DNA of 64,000 nucleotides from Solenopsis invicta (taxonomy: Eukaryota > Arthropoda > Insecta > Hymenoptera > Formicidae). How positions within the stretch are numbered: the stretch's first letter is position 1; each line of letters starts with the position of its first letter. The notes under the pieces were generated by a model. The model was not told where the DNA came from, searched no databases, and saw only the letters and a list, made by a program, of their open reading frames with translations. Shown here one piece after another: positions 10,552 to 20,903 of this stretch. Position numbers and translations under genes: made by a program. Location: assembly GCF_016802725.1 (NCBI RefSeq), contig NC_052665.1, positions 25,686,501-25,750,500 on the forward strand, in the 5' to 3' direction.

Positions 10552-10801
10552 GAGCAAGCACAAAGTATCACCTTTTCACCGGATGATAATATTGTAGTCG
10601 TCAATTGTGTGTCAGGAAAATGGTTGACAATTGATAGCGCTAAACGATACGAGTATGTATTTTCGTGCCATCCCAAAGTGGGTTTAGTCGTTCGTAAGAT
10701 TCTTAGAAGAGAAGAACGTGCCGGAAGGACATGTCACGCGGTGAAATTGCGAACAGAGTCTTCCAATAAAAGATTTGAAGAGATGAATTTAAAGGAATTT
10801 T
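10552..10801 (+). pseudogene. Unidentified coding-like exon
   Basis: A pyrimidine-rich acceptor ending TTTTAG (10546-10551) precedes a frame reading EQAQSITFSPDD, then VNCVSGKWLTIDSAKRY and a basic segment RKILRREERAGRTCHAVKL. Composition is clearly more coding-like than its AT-rich surroundings. I do not recognise a family. The frame stays open to 10878 but becomes F/Y/I-rich after 10801, where a GT could be a donor. A possible next piece starting GLNIQAKTRTEENN follows an AG at 10997 and ends in TAA at about 11075. Confidence 0.35.
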
Positions 10802-10888
10802 GTTTGCGTTATATATTTCATATTCAATTTTATTATATATTTTATGCTACATTGAAAAATGTGTCAATTTTATTATAATATCTATATT

Positions 10889-10926
<38 letters not shown>

Positions 10927-11893
10927 GATATAGTTTATTAAATATGTATATTTATATAATTATATAATTGTTGGTAATCTTAAATTATTTCTATAGGACT
11001 GAATATTCAAGCCAAGACAAGAACTGAAGAGAACAATTCAATTAAACTCGTGAGCGTAAAAAGATTGATAAATTAAACTTTTTGTAATTAATAATACAAA
11101 GTTTTCCTTTTTCTTTTTTTCTCTATTTCTCTGATTCATACTGAAATGGGTTGAGCAGCTAAGGTATGGGCAATTGATAGAGTTGAAAAAGGAAGAGTTA
11201 AAACTTTACAACTTATGGCTTACAACATTAATATTATATAATAAATATTAAAGTAGTGATAACTTTATAGTTTTATAAATATCATAAGTTTTAAAAAATG
11301 TTATATTGCGTACATTGGTTACTCTACTGAATTATATAATTTTTGTGTATTTAACAGTATTTACAATGATTAAGATTAAAAATAATTGTAATTATATTAA
11401 AATTTATTTTAGTTTTGTAATTTAATAAGCGAAATGTTGATATGTAAATGTTATTGTATTGTATTGTATTAAAATACTTATTTATATTAATTTACTATTT
11501 TTTAACAATGTTAAATAATTAATGGTAATACGAACATAAGCTTGTGGATAATTATATAATAATAAATTTAATCGAAATTACTAATTGTAACTTATTATTT
11601 TGTAATGAAATGTACTTACTTTATTAGTTTTTTAATTGTAAAAGAAATATTCATTATAAAATATATATAATATTCATAACGGTATATTTATTGGTTAATA
11701 TACTTATTTTATTTGATAAATATTGTATTAAAATGTTTTTCCTAATTCCTTTATTAATTCCTTCATTTTCATAATGCCTAAATTATTAAATATATTAAAA
11801 TATGAATATAAAATTTTCTTTGCTAAATGCAATATGCAATATTACATAATTATATATTATTATTCATTAATATATGTAAAACATTTTGCAATT
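10802..11893. other. AT-rich intergenic or intronic sequence
   Basis: Very AT-rich, with a TA microsatellite at 10886-10925 and no supported gene except the possible small exon near 10998-11075 mentioned above. Confidence 0.6.
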
Positions 11894-13015
11894 TGTAACG
11901 GTACGCGTTTTCGGTCGGTTCGGTGCGGTGCGGGAACTTCGGGATCGGACCGGATAAGGCTCGTCGGTTGGTCATGTGTCCGTAATGATTATACCCAGTG
12001 TTTTAAGTAGAAAAAGATATAGAATGATTTATTGCTGAACAAAAAAAAAGCGTTAACAAAATGAGTGAGAGAACAAAAATAAAAGAGATAATAAAGAGAT
12101 CACAAAGAGATAATAAAGAGATCGCAAAGAGATAATAAGGAGATCGCAAAGAGATAATAAAAAGAGCTCGTCGGCGTCCAGCCAATCGCTGGTAATCGGA
12201 TTACTAGTTGCGCGGTGGAGTGACTTCGGTGACTAAAGGTTTATTCACGCGGTTTACATCTAAATGCAAGAACTTAACTATCTATTTACATGTTTCGGCT
12301 AGACTAGTGTGTAGTCGGATACTACACGGCGAGTTATGCGGGCTGTTTGCCCGTACGGTCGGGGAGTCGCGGGGCGCGGCGGGATTGGCTAACGCGGTGG
12401 TGTGAGCGCGTGCGCAAGTGCGGGTCGTTGCCGGCGCGGTCGCCGCCGCGATTCGCCCGAGCGCACCCCGTGCAAGTGGGGCGCTCGATCGACAGGTTGC
12501 TTATGCCCTGCCGATGAATAGGCTACAAAATTCGGGTTAAACGTCGGTGCGGCAGTGACGGTATTCGAAGACGATGGTGATTGGTCGAGAATGCTCGGCC
12601 GATGATGATGACGAGAATGCTTGTCGAGGATGTCGGAGTCGACTGGTCGAGAATACTCGGCCGGGGATACCGACGGGAATGCCCGTTGAGGATATCGGAG
12701 TGCGACGAGGATACTCGTCTTAAGGAGCAATCGAGAATGCTCGGTCTGTGGACGGGTCGGATAGTCGGACGGATCTGCCTTGTGCGCTCCCACTGCCGGC
12801 TTATATATCCAAACGCGCGGCTGAGCAAGCCAATTCGCGCGCTCGGTCGGCTGAGCCGGAGTGGGAGCGTTACGGAACGCCACGGTCGGCGCGCGTGTCG
12901 CCGCGTGGTCGCACGGCGAAGTTCGGTCGTGCGCGCACGTAGTCCCCGGCTACGCTCGGCGTTCGTCGTTCGGTGGAACGGAGGCGCACGGGCGGTGGAG
13001 GGGCGTATCGTTACA
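11894..13015 (-). mobile_element. Solo LTR with leader hairpins, minus orientation (LTR-12)
   Basis: 1122 bp, TGTAACGGTACGCG ... GTATCGTTACA, with an exact 4 bp duplication AATT (11890-11893 and 13016-13019). On the minus strand a TATATAA box sits at 12801-12808 and six hairpins of the type N4-RGAATRCY-N4 follow at 12570-12745. A 22 bp repeat (GAGATAATAAAGAGATCGCA plus AA) occurs 3.5 times at 12083-12165. No internal retrotransposon remains, so it arose by LTR-LTR recombination. Confidence 0.85.
12083..12165. repeat. 22 bp tandem repeat inside LTR-12
   Basis: Three and a half units of a purine-rich 22-mer beginning GAGATAATAAAGAGATC, with single-base differences. Confidence 0.8.
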
Positions 13016-13214
13016 AATTTTCTTTTTCTTGTTTTATGTTATGAACAATTTGATTTGCATGTTTTTTATTAAATCTTATTCATTTTAGCAATGACTTAAA
13101 AAAAAAGAGAAAATGAAACATAGGAGAAAGAGTGAAAAGAAAGTATAGATGGCGATACTATATGTACATTACATACTCGCTGACTTCGCGCATGCGAACT
13201 TCATTTTGGGCTTC

Positions 13215-13655
13215 ATACACATCAAAGGTGCCGACACAGAGTTGCGTTACTGTATATACTGTGGTGAGACTTTGTAGGAGCTACATAACCTCGAGACGAA
13301 TACTTGCTCTCTTTGTTTTTAAACATGACGTGTGTGTGGAGCGCTATTCATCATAAAATTTTATATTTTCACATGCAACTAACAATTTGTATTGTTATTT
13401 AGTCTTGTATATAAATTAAATGTTCAATTCAAATTTAATCTTTTTTTAATCCTTTTTAACGAAGAGGATATAAGAAATATTTTTTTTGTGAACTAAACAT
13501 TTATTACGTTTACGTTAATGTATTCTGTTTTAATAAATCTATCTGAGTTTCGATCTTATTTTTTCAGTTGGTCTTAATACTGTATTTTTGGTGCAGAAAT
13601 CCTGATTGATTCGAATTACTTTTTTTTAAATCCGTTTTAATTGCACATTATTATG
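13215..13655 (-). repeat. ~500 bp dispersed repeat R500, copy 1
   Basis: Reverse-complement match to 15430-15965 and 43195-43735: shared words GGTGCAGAAATCC, TTAATAAATCTATCTG, CATTTATTACGTTT, AACCTCGAGACGAATAC. It forms an inverted pair with copy 2 around 1.8 kb of palindrome clusters and an LTR fragment. Nature unknown; no long open frame. Confidence 0.7.
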
Positions 13656-13858
13656 ATTCCGTGTTCTACCTGGATATTAGACACGTCTATTAGGCCTATC
13701 TATTAGACATCTTGTAGATACGTCTATTAGATCTGTATAGGATTAGATCTGTATTAGATCTGTCTATTAGGTCTAAAAGATAACATTTTTATGTCTATTT
13801 AGATCCGTCTATAGACTTACCTTACACGATCGAATAGACATCTAACAGACGTCTATCC
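13656..13858. repeat. Cluster of TCTATTAGATC/GACGTC palindromic words
   Basis: Recurring TCTATTAGAYCTGT, GTCTATTAGG, GATAGACGTCTATC-like words. The private word differs from those of neighbouring clusters. Confidence 0.55.
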
Positions 13859-14894
13859 GATCTCGCGTTTCTGCTTGGAAAGATGCGATCCCCGGTGCGG
13901 CAAGAAGCAAGTTCTCGAGGGTGTGTCGTAGGGCAAAGCTGGAGAGGCCGAGGACTGGTTGGGACAAGTCGGAGAGACGGGACGACGCTGGAGAGGAGTC
14001 ACCGTGACGGTGAGCGTGCCCCGCATGTCGAGGTTGCCATAACCTCAATTTTGTAAAGCCGCGTGCGAGAAAAGAGAGAACCACGCTTACATTCTGCTGT
14101 CGAGCGCTGCTAGTGTTCGTAGGCGCAAGACGCCATTTTCGTGAATGTAGTCGAAAAACGATCGACAGCAAGTGCGAAGGGTTTTCCGCGGATCTCGTGG
14201 TGAGCTGAGAAGGAGTTTTCGCGAACCACGTATTGTCCGTTGCTTTCCTGGGGAGCGTGTAAGCCATCCGTCGCCGAAGGAAGTGTAGAATCCCATACAG
14301 AGCTCTGCACCGCGCGCATTTTTGTTGTCGCCCGCGCGGCCCGAGTAAGAGAGAAAGAGAGATAACGACTCTCCGCGTTTTGAACGCCAGTAACGGCCCG
14401 GTGTTAGCAGCGCGCATAAGCTTTCGGGCTCCTTCTGAGTCCGACGGCGTTAGTGCCTCGTGTGCGTTTCCTGCCTTTTGGAGGCCGATTAATCTTTGAG
14501 TGTCATACCCCTCGTGGATTGCATGCAGCTGAGACATTCAGCATTTTTGTGTTACTCTGACATCCGGTGAGACAAAAGTTTCGAGCTCAAACGAGCCGCC
14601 ACGACATATCTGTTATCGAAATTCTTAAATAAATGTTCTTGTTGTTATTCTTAGTCTGTGTGGAATTTCTCGCCCGATTGTCCGACTTCCTCGCAAGGTT
14701 AGTGTAAGGGACTCTTCCTTCGCCTTATCCTGCCACTCTGCCGTTAGATAGAGTTAGCCGGCCCTCGCGCGTGTCGACGGCTGTCGTCGTCTGAATCCTT
14801 TTCGTGGATATCGTTCGTGATTGGTTGATTAGCGAGTTGACGTGCCGCAGAGTACGGCAGAGTTTACGCTCAGTCACGCGGAAACGGCGTGACA
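13859..14894 (+). mobile_element. LTR-like GC-rich fragment
   Basis: Ends abruptly at CGGCGTGACA (14894) next to AT-rich sequence, as an LTR 3' end would. An AATAAA polyadenylation-type signal lies at about 14629 on the plus strand. The matching start (expected TGTCACG) is absent, so it seems truncated on the left. A 231-codon minus-strand frame (13842-14537) has no recognisable motif and I regard it as a composition artefact. Confidence 0.45.
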
Positions 14895-14994
14895 ATATAT
14901 ATCCTATTTAAGTAAATTATATTATAAATTATGCAATTAAATATTATTTATAAATACATAAATATTATATTATTTGTTTTCGATAGCAGATGAC

Positions 14995-15190
14995 GCAACA
15001 GATGCACGCAACACAAAGACGTCCTTTGGACGTCGCAGTTCGACATGTCTCGGCGTCCAGTGACATACCAATTGTATCTTGTAGACGTCTAGGAGACGTT
15101 CTTCGGACGTACAATGTACCGCCATCGGGCGCCAAATGGACGTCATTAAGACGTCTCGGAAGGACATAAAAAGAATTTTTATGGACGTTG
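14995..15190. repeat. Cluster of GGACGTCC/AGACGTCT palindromes, part 1
   Basis: GACGTCCTTTGGACGTC, GTAGACGTCTAGGAGACG, GACGTCATTAAGACGTCT and relatives, irregularly spaced. Same private word family as 16575-16890. Confidence 0.65.
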
Positions 15191-15194
15191 TTTA

Positions 15195-15338
15195 GACGGG
15201 CGGATACCGATAGCGCACGGAACCGATAGCCACCACCACTCACAACGACCGATGCCTAGAGTTTTTCCGTTGTTTGGGTTAGATAAGTTAAGATAATTGG
15301 TTGGTGGGCTATCGCACCGTGCGCTATCGGATCCCGTC
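15195..15338 (+). mobile_element. Foldback MITE with conserved core, copy 2
   Basis: Arms ACCGATAGCGCACGG / CCGTGCGCTATCGG around the core ACCACCACTCACAACGACCG ... ATAATTGGTTGGTGG. Each arm holds CGATAGC twice. Inserted in the GGACGTCC cluster. Confidence 0.75.
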
Positions 15339-15429
15339 CTGTTTAGACATTATTTTATATTGCGCGATTAAAACTTTATTTAGTAAAAAATGATATTTGT
15401 TAGTAAAAGTAGTATTAACCCTATCGAAA

Positions 15430-15965
15430 ATGTGCGATTATACCCGATTAAAAAAAAGGTAATCCGAATTGATTGAGATTTCTGCACCAAAAATACGGTG
15501 TTAAGACAGATTGAAAATAAAATCAAAACCCAGATAGATTTATTAAAACAGAATACATTAATGTAAAACGTAATAAATGTTTAATTACAAAAAAATATTT
15601 CTTGTGCCCTTTTCGTTAAAAAGGATTTAAAAAAATTAAATTTGAATTAAATATTTAATTTTTGTACAAGATTAAATAACAATACAAATTGTTATTCACA
15701 TGTAAAAATTATAAAAAGTTATGTAAAACAGCGTTCTACACACACATCACATTTGAAAAGAATGAGAGCGAGTATTGGTCTCGAGGTTACAACAAGCAGC
15801 TCCTAAAAGTCTCACTGAAGTTATCAGCTGGGGAGTTGGCCGCGGTGGCACCTAGATATAACGCCTGTGGCCGCATTCGACTTACGAGAAGATCTCCCGT
15901 GGCGTGGCTGCCTAGCGGTGGTGCCAGCACTCACTTGTTCAATCCGAAATTACAGGATTTCATAA
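15430..15965 (+). repeat. R500 repeat, copy 2
   Basis: Begins around CCGATTAAAAAAAAGG and TTTCTGCACCAAAAATACGG, passes through GAGAGCGAGTATTGGTCTCG and ends near CACTCACTTGTTCAATCCG. Closely similar to 43195-43735. The GC-rich second half (GTTGGCCGCGGTGGCACC) is unusual for the region. Confidence 0.75.
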
Positions 15966-16574
15966 ATTATAATTAAATCGAATTTTAATGTATACATATA
16001 TTTGATTCACAGAATCATGTAAACAGATATGATTTTGTAAATCAAATATATATACCTTGCTGGTAGATGTATAATTACTTTCTTTATATTTTAAGTTTAC
16101 GTTCCAAAACATTTTTTCCGAAAAAAATTTTACTTGATATAATATACGTTATTATTTATTTATATTTTGAGTAGAATTTTCCTCATAAATAAAATGGCCA
16201 TTAAATAGCATATTAAATTAATCGTTATAGTATTATACATATGTATTAAATATGATATAATTTAAATATTATATATAACAAAATATTAAATATTAACAAA
16301 TAATATATGTTATTAAAAAGCTATATACTGTATATTGAAGCTTATTATCAAAGCAATTAAAGCAATTAAAGCATATTATCAAAATTTATAGTTTATGTTT
16401 ATATATGGTTAAATATATCTTTTGTTAAATATTTTTTAACACAAAAAATTATCTTTATAATTTTATAACTTATAAAATCCTTGTGTTATAATAATAATGA
16501 TAATAATAAAAATACTCAACTTCGTTGACATATATGTAGGTATATAGCGAACCTTTTCGGAACGTACCACCGAT
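15966..16574. other. AT-rich sequence without features
   Basis: No gene, repeat family or structured element recognised. Confidence 0.6.
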
Positions 16575-16890
16575 ATCTTTTGGACATTTAATGGACGTCC
16601 TTAGAACATCTTCAAAATGTCTTATTTAATATAAAGAACAACGCTCGCAATTTTTGAATGCATATTTATTATGTATGTCGGGAACATGTTTAATATACAT
16701 AATATGTTAAATATTACGAATCATCCCAAATTTGTCCTGCGGACGTCCTACAAACGTCATACTGCTATGATAAACTAGGATGTCCTTTGGACGTCCTTAG
16801 AACGTCCTATGGACGTACGAGATACTGGAACATTACAAGAACTTTTGTGAACATGTATCGGACGTCCGGGGACGTCCATGTGTTGTGTGG
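16575..16890. repeat. Cluster of GGACGTCC palindromes, part 2
   Basis: GGACGTCCTTAGAACATC, GGATGTCCTTTGGACGTCC, TTAGAACGTCCTATGGACGT, CGGACGTCCGGGGACGTCC. Sits immediately upstream of the DUF4806-like exon, so it is probably intronic. A short frame here (MDVLRTSYGRTR) is translated repeat. Confidence 0.65.
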
Positions 16891-16912
16891 GGACCGATTA
16901 CAAGAAACTTTT

Positions 16913-17113
16913 AGACTTCAAACAGCGACACATTTAAAAGTTCAAAACATTTCTCGTCAACTTGCCAAATTAGAATGGAAGCAATAACACCTGCCAGTTG
17001 CTAATGAAAATGAAGAGGATTTGGTGACGGAACTGTTACCATTAAAGACAATCGATAAAATAACAAATTTTGATAAAATAATCAAAGATAGTGTCATAGC
17101 AGCATCACAATTT
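16913..17113 (+). pseudogene. DUF4806-domain exon, with one in-frame stop
   Basis: The frame starting RLQTATHLKVQNISRQLAKL looks like the coiled lead-in of DUF4806, and TELLPLKTIDKITNFDKIIK is the conserved domain start (the LPLKT motif). It ends in a canonical donor GTAAGT at 17114-17119. A TAA near 16987 interrupts it (CAA next to it; a recent nonsense change or a border I misplaced). The rest of the domain is not found downstream; the following AT-rich sequence and foldback element would be intron. Role of DUF4806 proteins is unknown. Confidence 0.5.
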
Positions 17114-17119
17114 GTAAGT

Positions 17120-17690
17120 TTTCTTTCTTATATAATAATGATTTTGCTACGTGTAAATTTTATTTGAAATATGAATAACTTTATATATATTTCAAATAAA
17201 ATAGCTAATCTTATTTAAAAAAAATAAAAGGTATTTAAAATGAAATAAGTAATTTAAATAAAATAATACAAAATACACAATATAAATTTTAATGAAAAAA
17301 TTTGAATAAAGATGTTTGAATTAAGATGTTGATGTGAATTTAACATTTTTATGAATATTTCATTCTTCAATTAGATTTTATTCGAATCTAGTTCAACAAA
17401 GTATTGAAAAATAAAGTTAACTTTAAATCAGTAAACAACCTTAATTAATTGAAACTAAACTTTAGTACCTAATAACTTTTGAGTAAATATATGTACCATT
17501 TACATTTACTATGTGTGCGTGTGCATGTACGTGTGTGTAATTTTTATTTCTATAAATTATATGTCAATTATTAAATTGATTGATAGTATTATTAAATGAT
17601 TACCAATTAATTCTTTAATTATACTAATTCAGTTTTAATTTAGGACTGTATTTGACGACTAAAAAGTAATTGCAGTTTAGAATTGGAAAA
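17120..17690. other. AT-rich, probable intron
   Basis: Follows the splice donor; no gene or repeat family recognised apart from GT-rich microsatellite-like text near 17515. Confidence 0.5.
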
Positions 17691-17692
17691 TA

Positions 17693-18546
17693 CAAGGTGT
17701 GCAAAAAGTGTAGAAATCCCTAAATATTTCCATTCCCTTGCATTTCACAAGAAATTGTTTCAGACAAAAGTTGTAGTGTTTCAAAAGATCTATTCACTGA
17801 TTTTATTGGTTTGACCTTGGATGGCGTTGCCAAGGTCAGATTAAAATCACATTAACTTCTTTAAATAAATCGCCCTATTTCTGATTTCAAAAGCTGGGGT
17901 CAAGACCTTTCCAAAACACTACAAGAAAGTTTATTTTTGTTGAGTACTTTCCGAGTTGCAAGGCTTGAAAGCTACGTGTACTATAACTTTCAAGCGTCAC
18001 AACTCGGAAAGTATTTAACAAAAATAAACTTTTTTGTAGTGTTTTGGAAAAGTCTTGAAATAAGCTACAACAATATGCAATAAAAGATACAATATTAGAG
18101 TATAGGTAGTTCCCTAATTAAAGGATATCGGTACTTCCCTAACATTTTATATTTTTATTCCATTTTCCTGTAGTCGATTTTGAGAGCTTTCCAAAACACT
18201 ATAAATAAGATTATTATTGTTAAGGACTTTCCGAGTTATGACGCTTGAAAGTTACAGTACACTGTAGATTTCAAGCCTCACAACTTAGAAAGTACTTAAC
18301 GAAACTAAACTTTTTTGTAGTGTTTTAGAAAGGTCTTGATACCAGCTATTAGATTCTGAAATCAAAAATAGGGTGTTTAAAAAAGTTAATGTGATTTTGA
18401 TTTGACTTTGGCGACGCCATTCAAAGTCAAACTGATAAGATCAATAAATAGATCTTTTGAAACACTAAAACTAGTCTAAAATATTTTCTTGTGAAATGCA
18501 AGGGTACGGAAATATTTAGGGGTTTCCACACTTTTTGCATACCCTG
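17693..18546. mobile_element. Palindromic mariner-type foldback element F1
   Basis: 854 bp, TA on both sides (17691-17692, 18547-18548), ends CAAGGTGTGCAAAAAGTG / complement CAGGGTATGCAAAAAGTG. The two halves are inverted copies, and each half again contains a ~130 bp internal palindrome around ACTTTCCGAGTT. Each half also holds TGACCTTGG...CCAAGGTCA (17812-17839) or its variant (18412-18438). No transposase; non-autonomous. Confidence 0.85.
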
Positions 18547-18669
18547 TATATATAAATTCACAGAGAATAGATATTATTAATTAATAAGATCCAGATTTAA
18601 TCAAATAAGATTTTTTTCTATCTATTTGTGTTATTTACATATCAGTTCACTTTTACTTATCATTAAAGG

Positions 18670-19930
18670 TGTAACGATGCACCTCCGCACCGTTTTCCCC
18701 TGGGGCCACGAACCGCCCCCTGTCCGGCCGAACATTCGCCGGACAGGCAAACAGGTGTTATGCGCCAATAAACGCTCCCTTTTCGCGTGCGCGAACGGCC
18801 CAGCGAAAGCGCCGTTAATCGTGCAAACTCCGCTCGCACGCTCATTAAGCCGCACGCTCCTGGTATTGGCGCGACAAAGAACACGTACGCGCAAGCGAGA
18901 GCGCGATAGTGGACCGATCTCGGAGCAGCGAGGATGCTGCATTCCGAGGAGAACCGAACTCCACCCGAGCACCCCCGACTCTCCGAGATCAGGATATAAC
19001 AGGCGAGCGATCTCGAAAAGAGATCGACTCTTTCCCGGTCTAGCCTCCGAGCCAGACCAAGGAAATCCGTGCGGTAGAGCGAGCTCTGTCACCGCTGAGA
19101 GATCTCAGTGATTTCCGATTCCGCTTTCCTAATATCCGAGGAATCCGAGCAGTAGAGCGAACTCTGCCACCGTCGAGAGATCTCGACGATTCCGCCAAAA
19201 TCCATCTCCACCCCAGAGTCCGCGACGACTGCCACCTCGGGGGTAAAGTGATCTTTGCCTCCATCAAGAGATCTCGAGGCAGCCGGCACCGGCGCACGAA
19301 CGGGAATTCCCTACTGAGGAAATTCCAACGAGCACCTGTCGCGAGACCGAATTCCGAGAACACCGGCGCGCCGTCTGAATAGCGTCCCAGCCCGTCGCGG
19401 GCCGCCAAACCGCGAAAAGGTAAACATCGCGACGAATCCGCGTCGTAACTGAGCAGGCGCGACAAGGACAGCATTACGGCGTCGTGGAGTGCGCACGATT
19501 GGACACCGCACGATTGGACACCACCACTCACAGCGGCCGATACCTAGAGTTTTTCCGTTGGTTTGGTTAGATAAGTCAAGATGATTGGTTGGTGTCCAAT
19601 CGTGCTGTGTCCAAAAGAGTGTCACCCGGCGCCGTCCTCTCGCACCGGCCGCGAGCCGAGAAGAAAAGACCAAGCATTGTAAATAATCACCGTCGTTCTT
19701 GTATATACCGCGTTTCTCTATTTCTAGATTACACCGCCGTATTTTTTGTACATACCGCGTTTCTCTATTATTAAAAGCACATACTTGCATTTATTACTTT
19801 CATTTCTCTTATAATAAATTTGTATTTCTCTTCCACGCACTCCCGATCTCAGATTTAATTACCCGACAACCTCTCTTCGAGCCCTGGCTTCTCTGAGCTC
19901 GTCGTGCTCGGACAAACACAGATTGTTACA
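18670..19930 (+). mobile_element. Solo LTR (family TGTAACGATGCAC), with inserted foldback MITE
   Basis: 1261 bp from TGTAACGATGCACC to GATTGTTACA; flanks AAGG/AAGT differ in the last base of a 4 bp duplication. Plus orientation is suggested by AATAAA-like signals near 19810. It starts like the solo LTR at 20904. The foldback MITE at 19493-19614 interrupts it. Confidence 0.75.
19493..19614 (+). mobile_element. Foldback MITE with conserved core, copy 3
   Basis: Core ACCACTCACAGCGGCCGATA ... GATGATTGGTTGGTG is the same as copies 1 and 2, but the arms are different: CGATTGGACACC occurs twice at left and its complement GGTGTCCAATCG at right, where the other copies have CGATAGC. Confidence 0.75.
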
Positions 19931-20320
19931 AAGTTATCTACCTGAAATAACTCAATACCATTATTTGTTGGCTGCATATTACGTAATTATTTTTAGCGTA
20001 TGGCTTATCTTAATTTAGGTATATATTTAGTGCAAATATTGACTTTGGTAAAGCTTATTATTAAATAAAAGTTATTTTTAAATAAAAATTATTCTTAAAA
20101 AAATGTATTCTTATATAAAAATTGTGTATAAATATAATTGACATTCATAAAATACATAAATAATACAGTTTTTGATTTGATTTCTTTAAATCACTACATT
20201 AAAGTAATTTACAAAATCATTAATCGTTTTAAGTATTTTTGCAATTTCTGCTGAAAATCATACGACAAAAAAATAAAATTATTTTAATAAATTGTTAAAT
20301 AATTATAGAAAGGAAAACTA
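19931..20320. other. AT-rich sequence without features
   Basis: No gene or element recognised. Confidence 0.6.
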
Positions 20321-20903
20321 AAGGGCATAGCAGGATAAGTATGTGTATGCTGTCCCCGCATGGATCTAGTCGAGATTTTTATCATAGTTGGCAGTCATGT
20401 AAAACTATGTTTCTCAAAAAATTATATCTGAAAAAAATTTTTTATGGGAGTTCTGGGGGTAAAACTGAAAATAAAAAAAATAAAATTACTCTTTAATGGA
20501 TGAACCGATTTCGACAAAAAAAAATATGTTATGGAGATCAATGATGCGGTGTTAGAAAAAAATTATAAAATAAAAAAAACGGAAAAAAAAATTTTTAAGC
20601 TTTTTCAAATTTTTTTTTATTGGATGCACTTGAGATACTATCAGCATTTTTTACTAAGAAAAGCTTTAACTTTTCTAGTATAACATATTAAATTTCAAAA
20701 CAATCGGAAGGGTAGTACATAGTTTAAAAAATTGAAGATTGTTAGCATCTGCCCATTTCTACCAATGTATATTAACCGTTGAAAACGTAAGTGGGTTTGA
20801 GAGACCCCATATGAAGTTTCGAACGCTTCTTGTGTGAAGACGGAATGAAATAGGAGGTTTGGACTAAGACGTAAAAAAAAATTTGAAATCTCCTCTTTCG
20901 ATT

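Noticed and set aside
13842..14537. 231-codon minus-strand frame as a gene
   Set aside because: No domain, no splice or promoter context, sits in a GC-rich LTR-like fragment that reads open in several frames.
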